From: Mesorhizobium tianshanense
Lineage (GTDB): Bacteria > Pseudomonadota > Alphaproteobacteria > Rhizobiales > Rhizobiaceae
NCBI RefSeq assembly: GCF_007830515.1
Contig: NZ_VLKT01000021.1
Span: 1-64,000 of the forward strand
Reading direction: 5' to 3'
DNA length: 64,000 bases
Shown: piece after piece, positions 24,713 through 35,000 of the stretch
How the letters are laid out: every line of letters starts with the position of its first letter
How positions within the stretch are numbered: the stretch's first letter is position 1
The notes under the pieces: model-generated
The model's input: the letters and a program-made list of their open reading frames with translations, nothing else
What the model was told of the DNA's origin: nothing
The model's database searches: none
Translations under genes and position numbers: made by a program

Positions 24713-25870
24713 TCAATCTTTCATCGACTGTTCACGCAGCGAGTCGGCCAGGAGATTAAGGCCCAGCACGAACGACATCAGCGCGATCGTCGGCGGCAGC
24801 GCGGGGTGAATGAAGGAGCGCAGCAGGCGGCTGGCGTCCTTGATCGCGGTGCCCCAGTCCGGGCTTTCAGGCGCCAGCCCTAGGCCGAAATAACCGAGCG
24901 TGCCGAGCAGGATCGTGGTGTAGCCGATACGCAGGCAGGCGTCGACGATCAGCGGCCCCCGCGCATTGGGGAGGATCTCCCAAAGCATGATGTACCAGGG
25001 CGATTCACCGCGCGTCTGCGCCGCAGCTACATAGTCGCGCGTCTTGATGTCCATGACCAGGCCGCGCACGATGCGGAACACGCCGGGGCTGGAGGCGAAC
25101 ACCACTGCCACGAAGATGTTGAGCTGGTTGGGATCGATGTGGATGATCCTGAACGGGTCGGCATCGAAGACCAGGCCGGCATAGACCCAGCCGCCAATGA
25201 TCAGCGTCAGTCCCAGGAGGATATAGAGGCGGTCGGGCCGTTTCTTGTAGCGCGTCCAGAACAGCACGCTGAAGAAGACGATCGGGAACAGGAAGAACAG
25301 CCCGGCCATCGCATAGGGGATCGGCGTGTCCATGATGCCCGGCGTCACCAGCAGGTAGAACAGGAGGATCACCGGAAAGGCAAGCACCAGGTTGGCGAGG
25401 AAGGACAGCACAGTGTCGATCTTGCCGCCATAATAGCCGGCCGGCAGGCCAAGCGTGATGCCGACCATCAGCGCGAAACCGGTCGCCGCCGGCGCGATGA
25501 TCAGCACGATCTGGCTGCCATAGACCATGCGGCTGAACACGTCGCGGGCGAGCTTGTCGCCGCCGAAAAGATAGACAAGTCCCGATTGCGGCTCGACCGC
25601 GCCCGGCAGCGCATCCTTCATGATCGCCACCTGGGCAAGTGGATTGAAAGGCGCGATGGTCGACGCGAAGATCGCCGTGAACAGCCAGAACAGGCATATG
25701 CCGACGCCGGCGATGCCGACGGCGCTGTCGAAGAGCTGCCCGTAGAGGCCGAGCCTCTTCTTGTAGGCGAAGCTTGCCCCCATCACCACGACGAGGGCGA
25801 CCCAGACCGGCCAGAAACGCGCAAGCACGCCAAGCACCACATCGAAGGCGCCTATATATTCAAGCTGCAT
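24713..25870 (-). CDS. Peptide/nickel-type ABC transporter permease (DppC-like)
   Basis: A 385-residue permease, longer than the usual 290-300 residues of DppC. The conserved parts are present: LVYLFGGDKLARDVFSRMVYGSQI and the EAA-type loop with YVAAAQTRGES. Between them is an insertion of about 60-70 residues with two hydrophobic stretches (about 185-240), and the N-terminus also has an extra membrane segment. It overlaps no other gene; 12 bp separate it from the DppB-like gene, so they are cotranscribed. Confidence 0.88.
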   Translation of the reverse strand: MQLEYIGAFDVVLGVLARFWPVWVALVVVMGASFAYKKRLGLYGQLFDSAVGIAGVGICLFWLFTAIFASTIAPFNPLAQVAIMKDALPGAVEPQSGLVYLFGGDKLARDVFSRMVYGSQIVLIIAPAATGFALMVGITLGLPAGYYGGKIDTVLSFLANLVLAFPVILLFYLLVTPGIMDTPIPYAMAGLFFLFPIVFFSVLFWTRYKKRPDRLYILLGLTLIIGGWVYAGLVFDADPFRIIHIDPNQLNIFVAVVFASSPGVFRIVRGLVMDIKTRDYVAAAQTRGESPWYIMLWEILPNARGPLIVDACLRIGYTTILLGTLGYFGLGLAPESPDWGTAIKDASRLLRSFIHPALPPTIALMSFVLGLNLLADSLREQSMKD

Positions 25871-25882
25871 CCGCCCGATCCC

Positions 25883-26917
25883 CTATTGAACTCTGATACG
25901 CGGATTGAGAAACGCGTAGCCGACATCGGAAATGAGCTGCGTGATCAGGACGATGAACACCGAGACCAGCGAGCAGCCGAGCAAAAGGTCGATGTCGTTG
26001 TTACCGGCCGCCTCGACCAGCGTGTAGCCGAAGCCCTGATAGCGGAACATCACCTCGACGATGACGACGCCGGTGAGCAGCCAGGGAAATTGCAGCATGA
26101 TGACGGTGAACGGCGCGATCAGCGCGTTGCGCAGCGCATGCTTGACCACGACGCTGCCGAAGGAGAGGCCCTTCAGCCGCGCGGTACGGATATATTGCTG
26201 CGTCATCACCTCGACCATCGAGGCGCGGGTCATTCTTGCGATGTAGCCGATGCCGTAGATCGCCAGCGTCATCACCGGCAAGGTGAAGTTGTAGAAGGTG
26301 ATGCCCCGGCTGGCCGAAGCCGCCGATCCGTTCAGCCAGCCGAGCCAGGAGGCGAAGATAACGGTGAAGATGACACCCGACACATATTCGGGCGTCGCCG
26401 TCGAGGCGATGGAGGCGACGGACAGCGTCCGATCGGTTCGCGTGCCCTCGCGCATGCCGGCGAGGATGCCGATCAGCAACGAGATCGGCACCATCACCAC
26501 AAGCACCCAAAACATCAGGATGCCGGTGGCGCCAAGTGCTGGAAAGAGCTTCGACGCCACTGTGGTCTTGAACTTGGTCGAGCAGCCGAAGTCGCCTTGC
26601 AGGACGCCGGAGAATGTCGGCACGACTGGATCGTTGCAGAAGGAGAAACGCTTTGCAGGCGCCCCCGTCGCAGGGTCGATCACCGGCTGCTTGGGCACGA
26701 TACCCAGCCATTGGCCGTAGCGGGAGAAGAAATTCTGGCGGTAGCCGTGGTTTACCAGCCAGCTTTCGAGCTGCTCGGCCGAGGTGTGCATTTCGGTCTG
26801 GCTGATCGCCAGCTTTTTCAGATTGGGATCGAGATTGATCAGGAAGAAGACGACCAACGTCAGGCACAGCATCGTCAATGCCATCGTGCCGAGCCGTCGA
26901 AGGATGAAGGAAAGCAT
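25883..26917 (-). CDS. Peptide/nickel-type ABC transporter permease (DppB-like)
   Basis: A 344-residue inner-membrane permease. It opens with the DppB motif FILRRLGTMALTMLCLTLVV, has a long periplasmic loop (about residues 35-110, with two cysteines, in SFCNDP and GDFGCS) and six helices with the EAA loop QQYIRTARLKGLS. The gene starts AAAGGAAAGC-ATG and is separated from the binding-protein gene by about 165 bp containing a GC-rich hairpin. Confidence 0.88.
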   Translation of the reverse strand: MLSFILRRLGTMALTMLCLTLVVFFLINLDPNLKKLAISQTEMHTSAEQLESWLVNHGYRQNFFSRYGQWLGIVPKQPVIDPATGAPAKRFSFCNDPVVPTFSGVLQGDFGCSTKFKTTVASKLFPALGATGILMFWVLVVMVPISLLIGILAGMREGTRTDRTLSVASIASTATPEYVSGVIFTVIFASWLGWLNGSAASASRGITFYNFTLPVMTLAIYGIGYIARMTRASMVEVMTQQYIRTARLKGLSFGSVVVKHALRNALIAPFTVIMLQFPWLLTGVVIVEVMFRYQGFGYTLVEAAGNNDIDLLLGCSLVSVFIVLITQLISDVGYAFLNPRIRVQ

Positions 26918-27042
26918 GGCGGCCCCCTGCCGGCTGGGTTGGGGTCAGGTGCTGTCAACCCTTGATTTGTCGCATGAACCAGCTCGAAAAGTCAGCAGCC
27001 TTTTGCGCTGACCCACATTTGCGGATCATGTTCGAAACAGGA

Positions 27043-27067
27043 GGGAGGGACGAACGCCCCCCCTCCC
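27043..27067. promoter_or_regulatory. Intercistronic GC-rich hairpin after the binding-protein gene
   Basis: GGGAGGG (27043-27049) and CCCTCCC (27061-27067) are perfect arms around an 11-nt loop. It starts 15 bp past the binding-protein stop. No T-tract follows. Such hairpins often protect the 3' end of binding-protein mRNA so that it exceeds permease mRNA. Confidence 0.45.
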
Positions 27068-27082
27068 CGTTGCTTCGACCGG

Positions 27083-28735
27083 TCAGGCCTCGTCGAGCCA
27101 GATCTTGCCGTAATCGCGCTCGTATGTCGGGTGCATGGCGTAGTTCTTAACGGCAGCCACCGAGTGACTATAGAGCTTACGCCAGTAAGGCTGGATGATG
27201 ATGCCGGAATCCTGCAGGATCTGCTCGATCTCCTTCATCATCTCCTTGCGCTTGGCCGCGTCGGCGACCGAAAGCGCGGCGTTGAGCTTGGCATCCCATT
27301 CGGGATTCGACCAGGCTGTTTCGTTCCAGGCCTCTCCTGTGCGGTAGCCGATCGCCAGAACCTGCACGCCGAGCGGCCGCATGTTCCAGTTGGTCATCGA
27401 CAGCGGATACTTCGTCCAGTCGTTCCAGAATGTCGAACCCGGCAGCACCGTGCGCTTCACCTTGATGCCGGCGTCGCGCATCTGCGCGGCGATCGCATCG
27501 CCGGTATTCTTGTGCCAGTCTTCGTCGACCGTGATCAGCTCGTGCTCGAAGTCAGCTTGACCGGCTTCCTCCATCAGCGCCTTCGCCTTGGCCGGATCCC
27601 GGGCAATCTTCGGCAGCTCGTAATATTCCGGATGGATCGGGCAGACATGGTGATTTTCGGCGACGGTGCCGGCATTGCCGTTGCCCAGCTGAAGCACGAC
27701 AGCGTTGTCCACTGCGAGCTGCAGCGCATTGCGAACCTTTTGGTCCTCGTAGGGCTTGTTGGCCACATTGGTGCGGCAGACGATGGTTGCTGCGGTGACC
27801 ACCTCGTACTTGACCAGGTCGACACCGTCGAGGATCGACACATAGTCGGCCGACGTCTCGAAATTGGTATGGACCTCTCCCGATTCGAAGGCGCTGACCG
27901 TAGCCGCGGGATCGGTGCCGTAGTCGATGAACTCGATGCCGTCGAGAAAGACCTCGCCGTCCCACCACTTGTTGTCTTCGCGGCGCTTGTAGACGACCTT
28001 CTGGCCGACATCGTAGGACACCAGTTCGAACGGGCCGGTGCCGATCGGGCAGGCTTTGAAGTCGCCGCCCTTTTCGTCGAAGGTCTTGTGGACGATAAGG
28101 CCGGGATAGTCGCACATGTTGGGAATGAGCGCGATATCAGGCGTGCCGAGCTTCAGCTTCACCGTCAAATCGTCGACCTTGGTCACCGCGCTTTCGTCCA
28201 GCTTGTCATCCTTGACAAGCGTACCGAGACGGCCGGGCATGGAATTGCCCTCGGCCTTCTTGTCGGCCCAGCGGCGAATGTTGAAGATCACGTCCTCGGC
28301 GGTGAACGGATCGCCGTTCGACCACGTCACGTCCTTGCGCACATGCAGCGTGTACTCGGTGGCATCGTCGTTAACGTCCCAACTCTCGAGCAAATAGGGG
28401 CGGAACGTGTATTCGGTCGTGTACTTGACCAGCGGCTCGAGCGCCTGGCGCTCGGCATTGGCGATTTCCGACCAGTCGGCCTTGCGCGGATCCTTCGGAT
28501 CCTTGATCCACATGGCGACCTTCAGTATGCCGCCCTTCTTGCCTTCCGCGTCCTGCGCTCTCGCCGGCGTCGGGTCGGCGAGGCCGAGCATTCCGTAGGC
28601 CATCGCCGTGGACGCGCCGAAGACGCTGGCCAAGGCGAGAAATTCGCGGCGATCGACACGCCCGGCCCTGGCTTCCTCGGCCATTGCATGGATGTGATCC
28701 GGAACGCGATCGCCATTACTCTTGTAGATTGTCAT
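27083..28735 (-). CDS. ABC transporter substrate-binding protein, family 5 (peptide/nickel type), Tat-exported
   Basis: A 550-residue periplasmic binding protein of the SBP_bac_5 family (TFRPYLLESWDVNDDATEYT; KDVTWSNGDPFTAEDV). The N-terminus is not a plain Sec signal: about 25 polar residues precede VDRREFLALASVF, a twin-arginine motif, so it is probably exported folded by Tat. It is the first gene of the importer operon. The ATG at 28735 has GGGAG at good spacing. Substrate is unclear; family 5 proteins bind peptides, opines, sugars or metals. The adjacent MttB/GcvT pair hints at a methylated amine, but weakly. Confidence 0.88.
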   Translation of the reverse strand: MTIYKSNGDRVPDHIHAMAEEARAGRVDRREFLALASVFGASTAMAYGMLGLADPTPARAQDAEGKKGGILKVAMWIKDPKDPRKADWSEIANAERQALEPLVKYTTEYTFRPYLLESWDVNDDATEYTLHVRKDVTWSNGDPFTAEDVIFNIRRWADKKAEGNSMPGRLGTLVKDDKLDESAVTKVDDLTVKLKLGTPDIALIPNMCDYPGLIVHKTFDEKGGDFKACPIGTGPFELVSYDVGQKVVYKRREDNKWWDGEVFLDGIEFIDYGTDPAATVSAFESGEVHTNFETSADYVSILDGVDLVKYEVVTAATIVCRTNVANKPYEDQKVRNALQLAVDNAVVLQLGNGNAGTVAENHHVCPIHPEYYELPKIARDPAKAKALMEEAGQADFEHELITVDEDWHKNTGDAIAAQMRDAGIKVKRTVLPGSTFWNDWTKYPLSMTNWNMRPLGVQVLAIGYRTGEAWNETAWSNPEWDAKLNAALSVADAAKRKEMMKEIEQILQDSGIIIQPYWRKLYSHSVAAVKNYAMHPTYERDYGKIWLDEA

Positions 28736-29005
28736 CACGAACTCCCATTGTTGGCTTTCTGCCTTTTACCATTCCGCATCCGGGCCATGATGTCAAAAAC
28801 GGCATGGATTGGGAACATGCCAAGGAATGTGCAACTTTGGAAGGGAAGCAGTTCGCGTGATAACGACAGTCTTGGCGCAAAATTGCTACTCCGCAGATTT
28901 CTTCGGAAATCTCCAGCATCGATTAAACTGAGACATTCACCGATGTCTGCACAGCGCCAGCCGATCCCGAACATCATGCCAATGCGGCGCTGCCGCCGGC
29001 CGACT

Positions 29006-32000
29006 TTAGTATTCGCGTTCGTAGAAAACGCCGCCCTTGGCTTCGCCGGCGTCGGTGGCCTCACCGCGCAATTTGACGCCGCGCCCGACGTCGAGATCGA
29101 TCGCCGCCTTGCCCGAGCCCGGCTTGTCGCCCTTCTGTATCGTCACATAGGTGCGGTCGTTCAGATATTTGCCCGCCGAGACGGCGGTGCCGCCCTCGTC
29201 GTCCGTCGTCACGTCGAGATCGTCGACGCCGATCGCGCCGCGCAGGTTCTGGAGCAGCGAGGTCGAACCGCCGACACCAGCCAGTTGCGCGGCGGCCTCT
29301 GCAAGCTGCGCGATCTGCAGCGGCGACAGGTTCGACATCGAACGGCCGAAGATCAACTGTGCCAGAACCTCGTCCTCCGGCAGGGCGGGCACCGACGAGA
29401 AGGTAAATTTCGGATTGGTCGCCTCGCCCGACACCACGATGGTGACGGTGGCGCTGCTCGTCGTCGATGTCGCCGTGAGGTTGAGATAGGGCACCAGCGA
29501 GCCCGAAAAGCCGACAGTGCCCTCGGTGAAGGTCAGCCGCTTGCCAAGGATCGACAGCCGCCCGCGCTGCAAGGTGAAGGTGCCGACCGCTTGCGGCGAC
29601 GCCGCCGGGCCGGTCAGCCGCAGCGAACCGCCAAACTCGGCATCGACGCCCCTGCCCTGGATGAAGATCTGGCTCGGCGCGTTAACCGTGACATCGAGGT
29701 TGAGGCCGCCGCCACCGCTGCTGCTGCTCGCCGCCGCCGGGCGCAATGCCTTGTCCTGTGCGCGCACGGCGGCCGGTGCGTTTCTGTGCTTGACGTCGAG
29801 CGCCGCCAGCGAGCCCGGCAGCTTTTCGGGAACGGTGATGACGGTCTTGGCCAGGTTGATCGTGCCCGAGATCACCGGCGCCGAAGCAAGCGGCCCCTTG
29901 ATGGTCAGGTCGCCGCCGAGATTGGCGGTCACCACCCTGCCGTCGGTGTAGCGGCCATCGACGAGCTTGACCGACAGATCGGCCGGAAAACCTTGCGCCG
30001 GATCGATACCGACCGTGCCACTGGCCGACAGGCTGCCGCGTGTCGACAGCGTCCCGGTCAGGCGGTTGATCCTGGCGACGCCGCCGCCGATCGCGACATC
30101 GGCGGCGATGTCGTTGATCGCAAGGCCCGAGCGTGCATCGACCAGACGGGCGCCTGATGTGCGGACCGTGCCTGAGATCACCGGCGACGTCGCCGGCCCG
30201 CGCACCTGCACATTGACGTCGGCCGTGCCGCTCAAGGACAGGCCTTGCGCGGCGAGTGTCCGGGTCAGGAAAGCGAACGGCACCCTGCCGGAAAGGTCGA
30301 GATCAAGGGTGGGCGCGCCTGATGTCGTCACCGCGCCGCCGCCCTTGAGGCCAAGGCCGGCTCCGTCGCTTATGTCGGCGTCGAAGGCCAGTCTGTTGCC
30401 CGAATACGTGCCGGAGGATGAAACACCGATGCCGCCGAAACCGGCGCCGCGGGTCTGCGACGTCTGGACGCCCGCGGCGTCTATGTTGAAGGCGACGGCC
30501 GGATTGGCCGGCGCGCCTGATACCTTCAGCGTGCCCGAGATCGAGCCGGCGGCATCGAGGCCCGGCGAAAAACTATTGGCGAGCGAGATCGGCACTCGCG
30601 CCAGCGCCGCGTTGAGATCGAGCGCCTGCCCGACCTTGCCCGAAACCGTCGCCGTGCCGCCACCGAGATTGAGCACGAGCCTGTCCAGGCTGGTCGTGCC
30701 GTTGGCGATGGTGATGGTCGACGCCTGGGCGATAGCCGCCTTGATGCCGCGCATGGTCGCCTCGCCGGAAGTGAGCTCGAGCGTCGTCGTGCCGTTGGCG
30801 ATCCTGACACGGCCGGCGGCCTTGGCCGGAATGTCCTTGACGGTGGCGCCACCGGAAAAGCCGGTCCAGCCGCCGTCACGCTTGAGGTCGACGTCGATGC
30901 CGCGGATGACGGTGCCGCCTGAGGTGACGCTATCGGCACGGATTTTTCCGGAGATCACCGGCGCCGCGAGGTAATTGGCGATCAGCGCGTCGATGGTGAC
31001 TGTCTTCGCTGAAACATCGCCGCGTGAAATCGAAGCCGTCGAAGCCTTGATGGCGACGTTCGGCGCATTGCCGGTCTTCGAGAAGATGATCGTGCCGCGC
31101 ACGTCGCCTTCCGCCGTTTCCAGGGCCAAGGCTGCGAGCGGTCCGATGTCCGGCAGGTCGAGCGCCACGGCGCCTTCAGGCACGAAGGCCTCATCGAGCG
31201 CCAGGTCACCCGATATCCGGTTCTTGCCGAGCGACAGCAAAAGCCCGTCGATGGCACGCTTGCCGTCGGACGTCGCCAGCACAGCACTGCCTTGCAGGAC
31301 CTGGCCCGCGACATTTCCAGTCAGTTGCACATTAGCCGCCGGGTTGGCGGCATCGGCCTTGCCGGTGGCGGTAAGCTTCAGTCCGGTTATCTCGCGTTCG
31401 GCCACCGAAAGCCGATCGCTGTTCACAGTTAGCGACAGGTCGGGCGCGGTGCTGGCGCCTTGCGCGCTCAGCGCGAAAGCAATGGCGCCCTTGGCATCCC
31501 CCGACAGAAGCGAGATGTCGGCCAGCGCGCCCTTGATATCGGCGGCGAGCTTGTTGCCGGCAAGGCTGGCCTGCCCGTCGGCGGTCAACGCGCCGGACAC
31601 CAGTCTGATCGCGTTGGCGGTGACATTGCCATTGGCGTCGCGCTTCAGCGCGGCGCTGAGTTCCGTCCGCTCCGCCAGCACGCCGCGCGCTGCCGCCGGC
31701 AACGCCGCGGAAGCGGCATCCGCCTCGAGGTTGAGGTCGATGGCGCCGTCGGCCAGCGAGACCTTTCCGTTGAAGCCGCTGTTCAGCGCGTCGCCCGTCA
31801 CCGAGCCGCTGTCGATGACGATGGTGTCAGCGGCGAGGCTACCGGCAACCTTGGCGGTGATCCTGCCGGCGATCAGCGGCGCGATGGTCGGATTGTCCAA
31901 GCCGATCTTGTCCGCCGTCACCGTGCCGGAAATCCGCCCGCTCCGGCTTTTCACGTCGAAGGCGTCCGAGTGCAGCGCAAATGTGATGCCTTCGACCTTG

Positions 32001-35000
32001 GTAAAATTCGTCGCGACCGAAGGCAGCGTCGCTGAGATATCGAGCTTCGGCTGCGTGCCCTGGCCTGTCGCCTTTACCGATAGCGCCTGCAGCTCGAGCT
32101 TGATTGGGCTTTCTCTGCTGCCAAGCGCTAGCGGCAGGCTCGGGCCGGTCGAGGCAAGGTCGAGCGTAAAATCGCTAGCGCCGTTCGGATTGATCGTGCC
32201 GGCCGCCCTTCCGGAAATTTTGTCACCGGCAAGCGTCGCCTGGTCGATGGCAATGCCGCCGGCGGACGAGAAACTGCCTGCCGCATCAAGATTGAGCGGC
32301 CCCAGCCTCGCCTGGCGGGTCTGGCTGGTTTCGGCGCCGCTGAGCTGCGTGTTGAAACGAATGTCGGGGGCAGCCGACGATCCGGTGATCTGCGCCGTTC
32401 CGCCGAGCGTGCCCGCGGCGTCGAGGCCTGGGGAAAAATCATTGGCAAGGGCGGCCGGCAGCGCGGAAAACTCTGCCGCGAGGTCTAGCGTCTGGCCGGC
32501 GGTGCCGGACACGGTCACCGATCCGCCGCCGACATCGAGCATCAATTTCTCGATGCTGGCCGTGCCGTTGGCGATGCTCAGGGTCGATGGCTGCTCGATC
32601 GCCGCCTTGATGCCGCGGACGGTCGCCTCGCCCGAGGCGATCTCGACGCTTGTCGTGCCGTCCGCGATCTTCACCCGGCCGGCAGCCGTGGCCGGAATGC
32701 CGGCGACGGTGGCGCCGCCGGTAAACCCGGTCCAGTCGCCATCGCGCTTCAAATCGACGCCGATGCCGCTGATCACGGTAGTCCCCGATGTGACGTTATC
32801 GGCCTTAATCGTGCCGGAGATCGCTGGGCCTTTGAGATAGTTGGCGACCAGCGCATTGACGGTGATGGTCTTCGCCGCCAGATCGCCGCGCGAGATCGAG
32901 GTGCTCGTCATATCGATGGCGACCGCTGGCGCGCCACCATCATTCGAGAGGCGGATGCTGCCTTGCACGTCGCCCGCCGCCGTCTGCCCGGCAAGTGCGG
33001 CCAGCGGGCCGATATCGGGCGCATCCAGCGTCAGCGTGCCGAGCGGCAGCAAGCTGTCGTCGAGCGCAAGATCACCCGAGACCTTGTTGTCGGCCAGCGA
33101 CAGGCTAAGCCCGTCGATTGAACGCTTTCCGTCGCTCGTGACCAATGATGCCCGGAGATCAAGCGGCTGGTCGTCGACGGACCCGGTCAGTGAGACATCG
33201 GCGGCGGGATTGGCGATGTCGGCCTTGCCGGTCGCCGCCAGCTTGATCGTCTTGACCGTATGACCGGACGCCGTCAGGCCGTCGCTGTCGGCCGAGATCG
33301 AGAAATCCGGCGCCGAGCGCGCGCCGCTCGCCGACAGCGCGAAATCGACGGCCCCGCCGACCGGTACGCCAACCATTGGCGACAGCACCGAAACGTCGCC
33401 GAGCGTGCCCTTGATGTCGGCCTGGATGTCGGTGCCCGTCGCGCTGGCGGTGCCGCTGGCGCTGAGCGAGCCGGAAGTGAATTGCAGCGCATTGGCGGCA
33501 AATGAGCCTTGCGGATCGCGGGTTGCGGTGGCGGAGAATTGCACGCGCTCGCCGAGAACAGTGCGGATCTGCGGCGGCAGCGCCGTCGACACGGCATCGG
33601 CGTTCATCTTCAGCGTCATCGCCAGATCGGCCAGCGTCACCTTGGCCGTCACCGAGGCATTGAGCGCGTCGCTGCGCAGCGTACCTTGATCGAGGACAAT
33701 CTCGTCCTTGCTGACTGACCCTGCGAGATCCGCGTTCACCCTGCCGGTCACCAGCGGCGCCAGTGTCGCCACGTCGGTGTTCAGGCCGCCGGCTGTAAGC
33801 TTGATGGTCACTGGGCCGCTGCGGTCCTGGATGTCGAAGCCGTCGGAATGGATTTCAGCCGCCAGATCGTCCAGCCGCGTGCCGCCCGCCACCACCGAGA
33901 CCAGGGACGCGCCGATGTCGACGATCGGCGCCTTGCCGCCGCCGAACGCGCGGGCCGTGGCGCCGGTGATCGCAACGGTCACCGGCTGGGCCGCAGTGCC
34001 GAGGCTGAGCACGATCGGTGGACCCTTGGCGGCGAGCTCCACCGAAAGGTCGCTGGCACCGTTGGGGTCGACAATACCGGCGGCGGTGCCATGCACGGCA
34101 TCGCTGTCGATGCTGGCGCGCTCGACATCGACGCCGCCCGCGTCGATCGCGGTTCCGGCGAGGTCGAAGCTGGTCTTGCCCGCAAACAAGGGTTTCAGAT
34201 TGTCGGGCATGAAGCGCTGGAAGTCGCCATCGCCCTTGGTCTCTATCATGCTGCCCTTATCGGTGAGCTGATGACGGCCGGTGAGCTGGGTGACGATCTG
34301 GCCGTCGACAACGAAGGTGCCGATGCCGCTCCAGTTGGCGACCGGCCCCGAGCCGGTGACGACGATGTCGACCGGCGGCGCATCCGGCAAATTGAGCAGA
34401 TTGGCGATGATGCCGCCGGCCGGCTCGGATGCCTTCAGATCAAGGTCGAGCTTGTTGTCGGCGGGCGCGAAATTGATTTTGGCGTCGACCGTGCCTTGCC
34501 TGCCGTCGTGGCGGGTGATGTTGAGGCTGGTTTCGAGCGCCAATGGCGCCGCGTCGGCCTTGAACGAACCCTTGGCCGCGAGTTCGGCGATGCCGCTGCC
34601 GGCCAGCGCCTGCCCGAGCGCGATTTCGGGCAGGTCGATCTGCTTGATGTCGAGCGACACCGGCAGCGTGGTGGCACCACCTTTGCTCGGCTGCGTGCCG
34701 GCCACCGGCAGCCGCGCCAGCTCGATGCGATCGGCGGCGATGCGGCCTGCACTGAAGTTTTTCGACAGAAGCGCCAGTGGCGACCAGTCGACGGCCACCT
34801 TGCGGGCCACCAGCCAGGCACCCTGGCGATCTTCCAGCACCACATGGTCGAGCCTCAGCGCGCCGGACCAGATGCCGTCGATGCCGCTGACCGTGACCTT
34901 CTGGTCATCGGTCGACGCCACGGTCGAGATGATGCCGGCGAGGTTCTCGCGGCCGCGCTCGGTCTTGGTCAGCACGACGAGCGCGCCGACCACCGCCGCC

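Noticed and set aside
25139..26965. Open frame of 608 codons on the plus strand
   Set aside because: It lies opposite the DppB- and DppC-like permeases and is rich in Asp, Arg, His and Gln without any domain.
27043..27067. Intrinsic terminator ending the binding-protein transcript
   Set aside because: The hairpin has no T-tract on the minus strand, so I list it only as an intercistronic stem-loop.
27131..30157. Open frame of 1008 codons on the plus strand
   Set aside because: It spans the reverse strand of the binding-protein gene and the 3' end of tamB. The protein is low-complexity Arg/Asp/Val-rich, typical of antisense frames in high-GC DNA.
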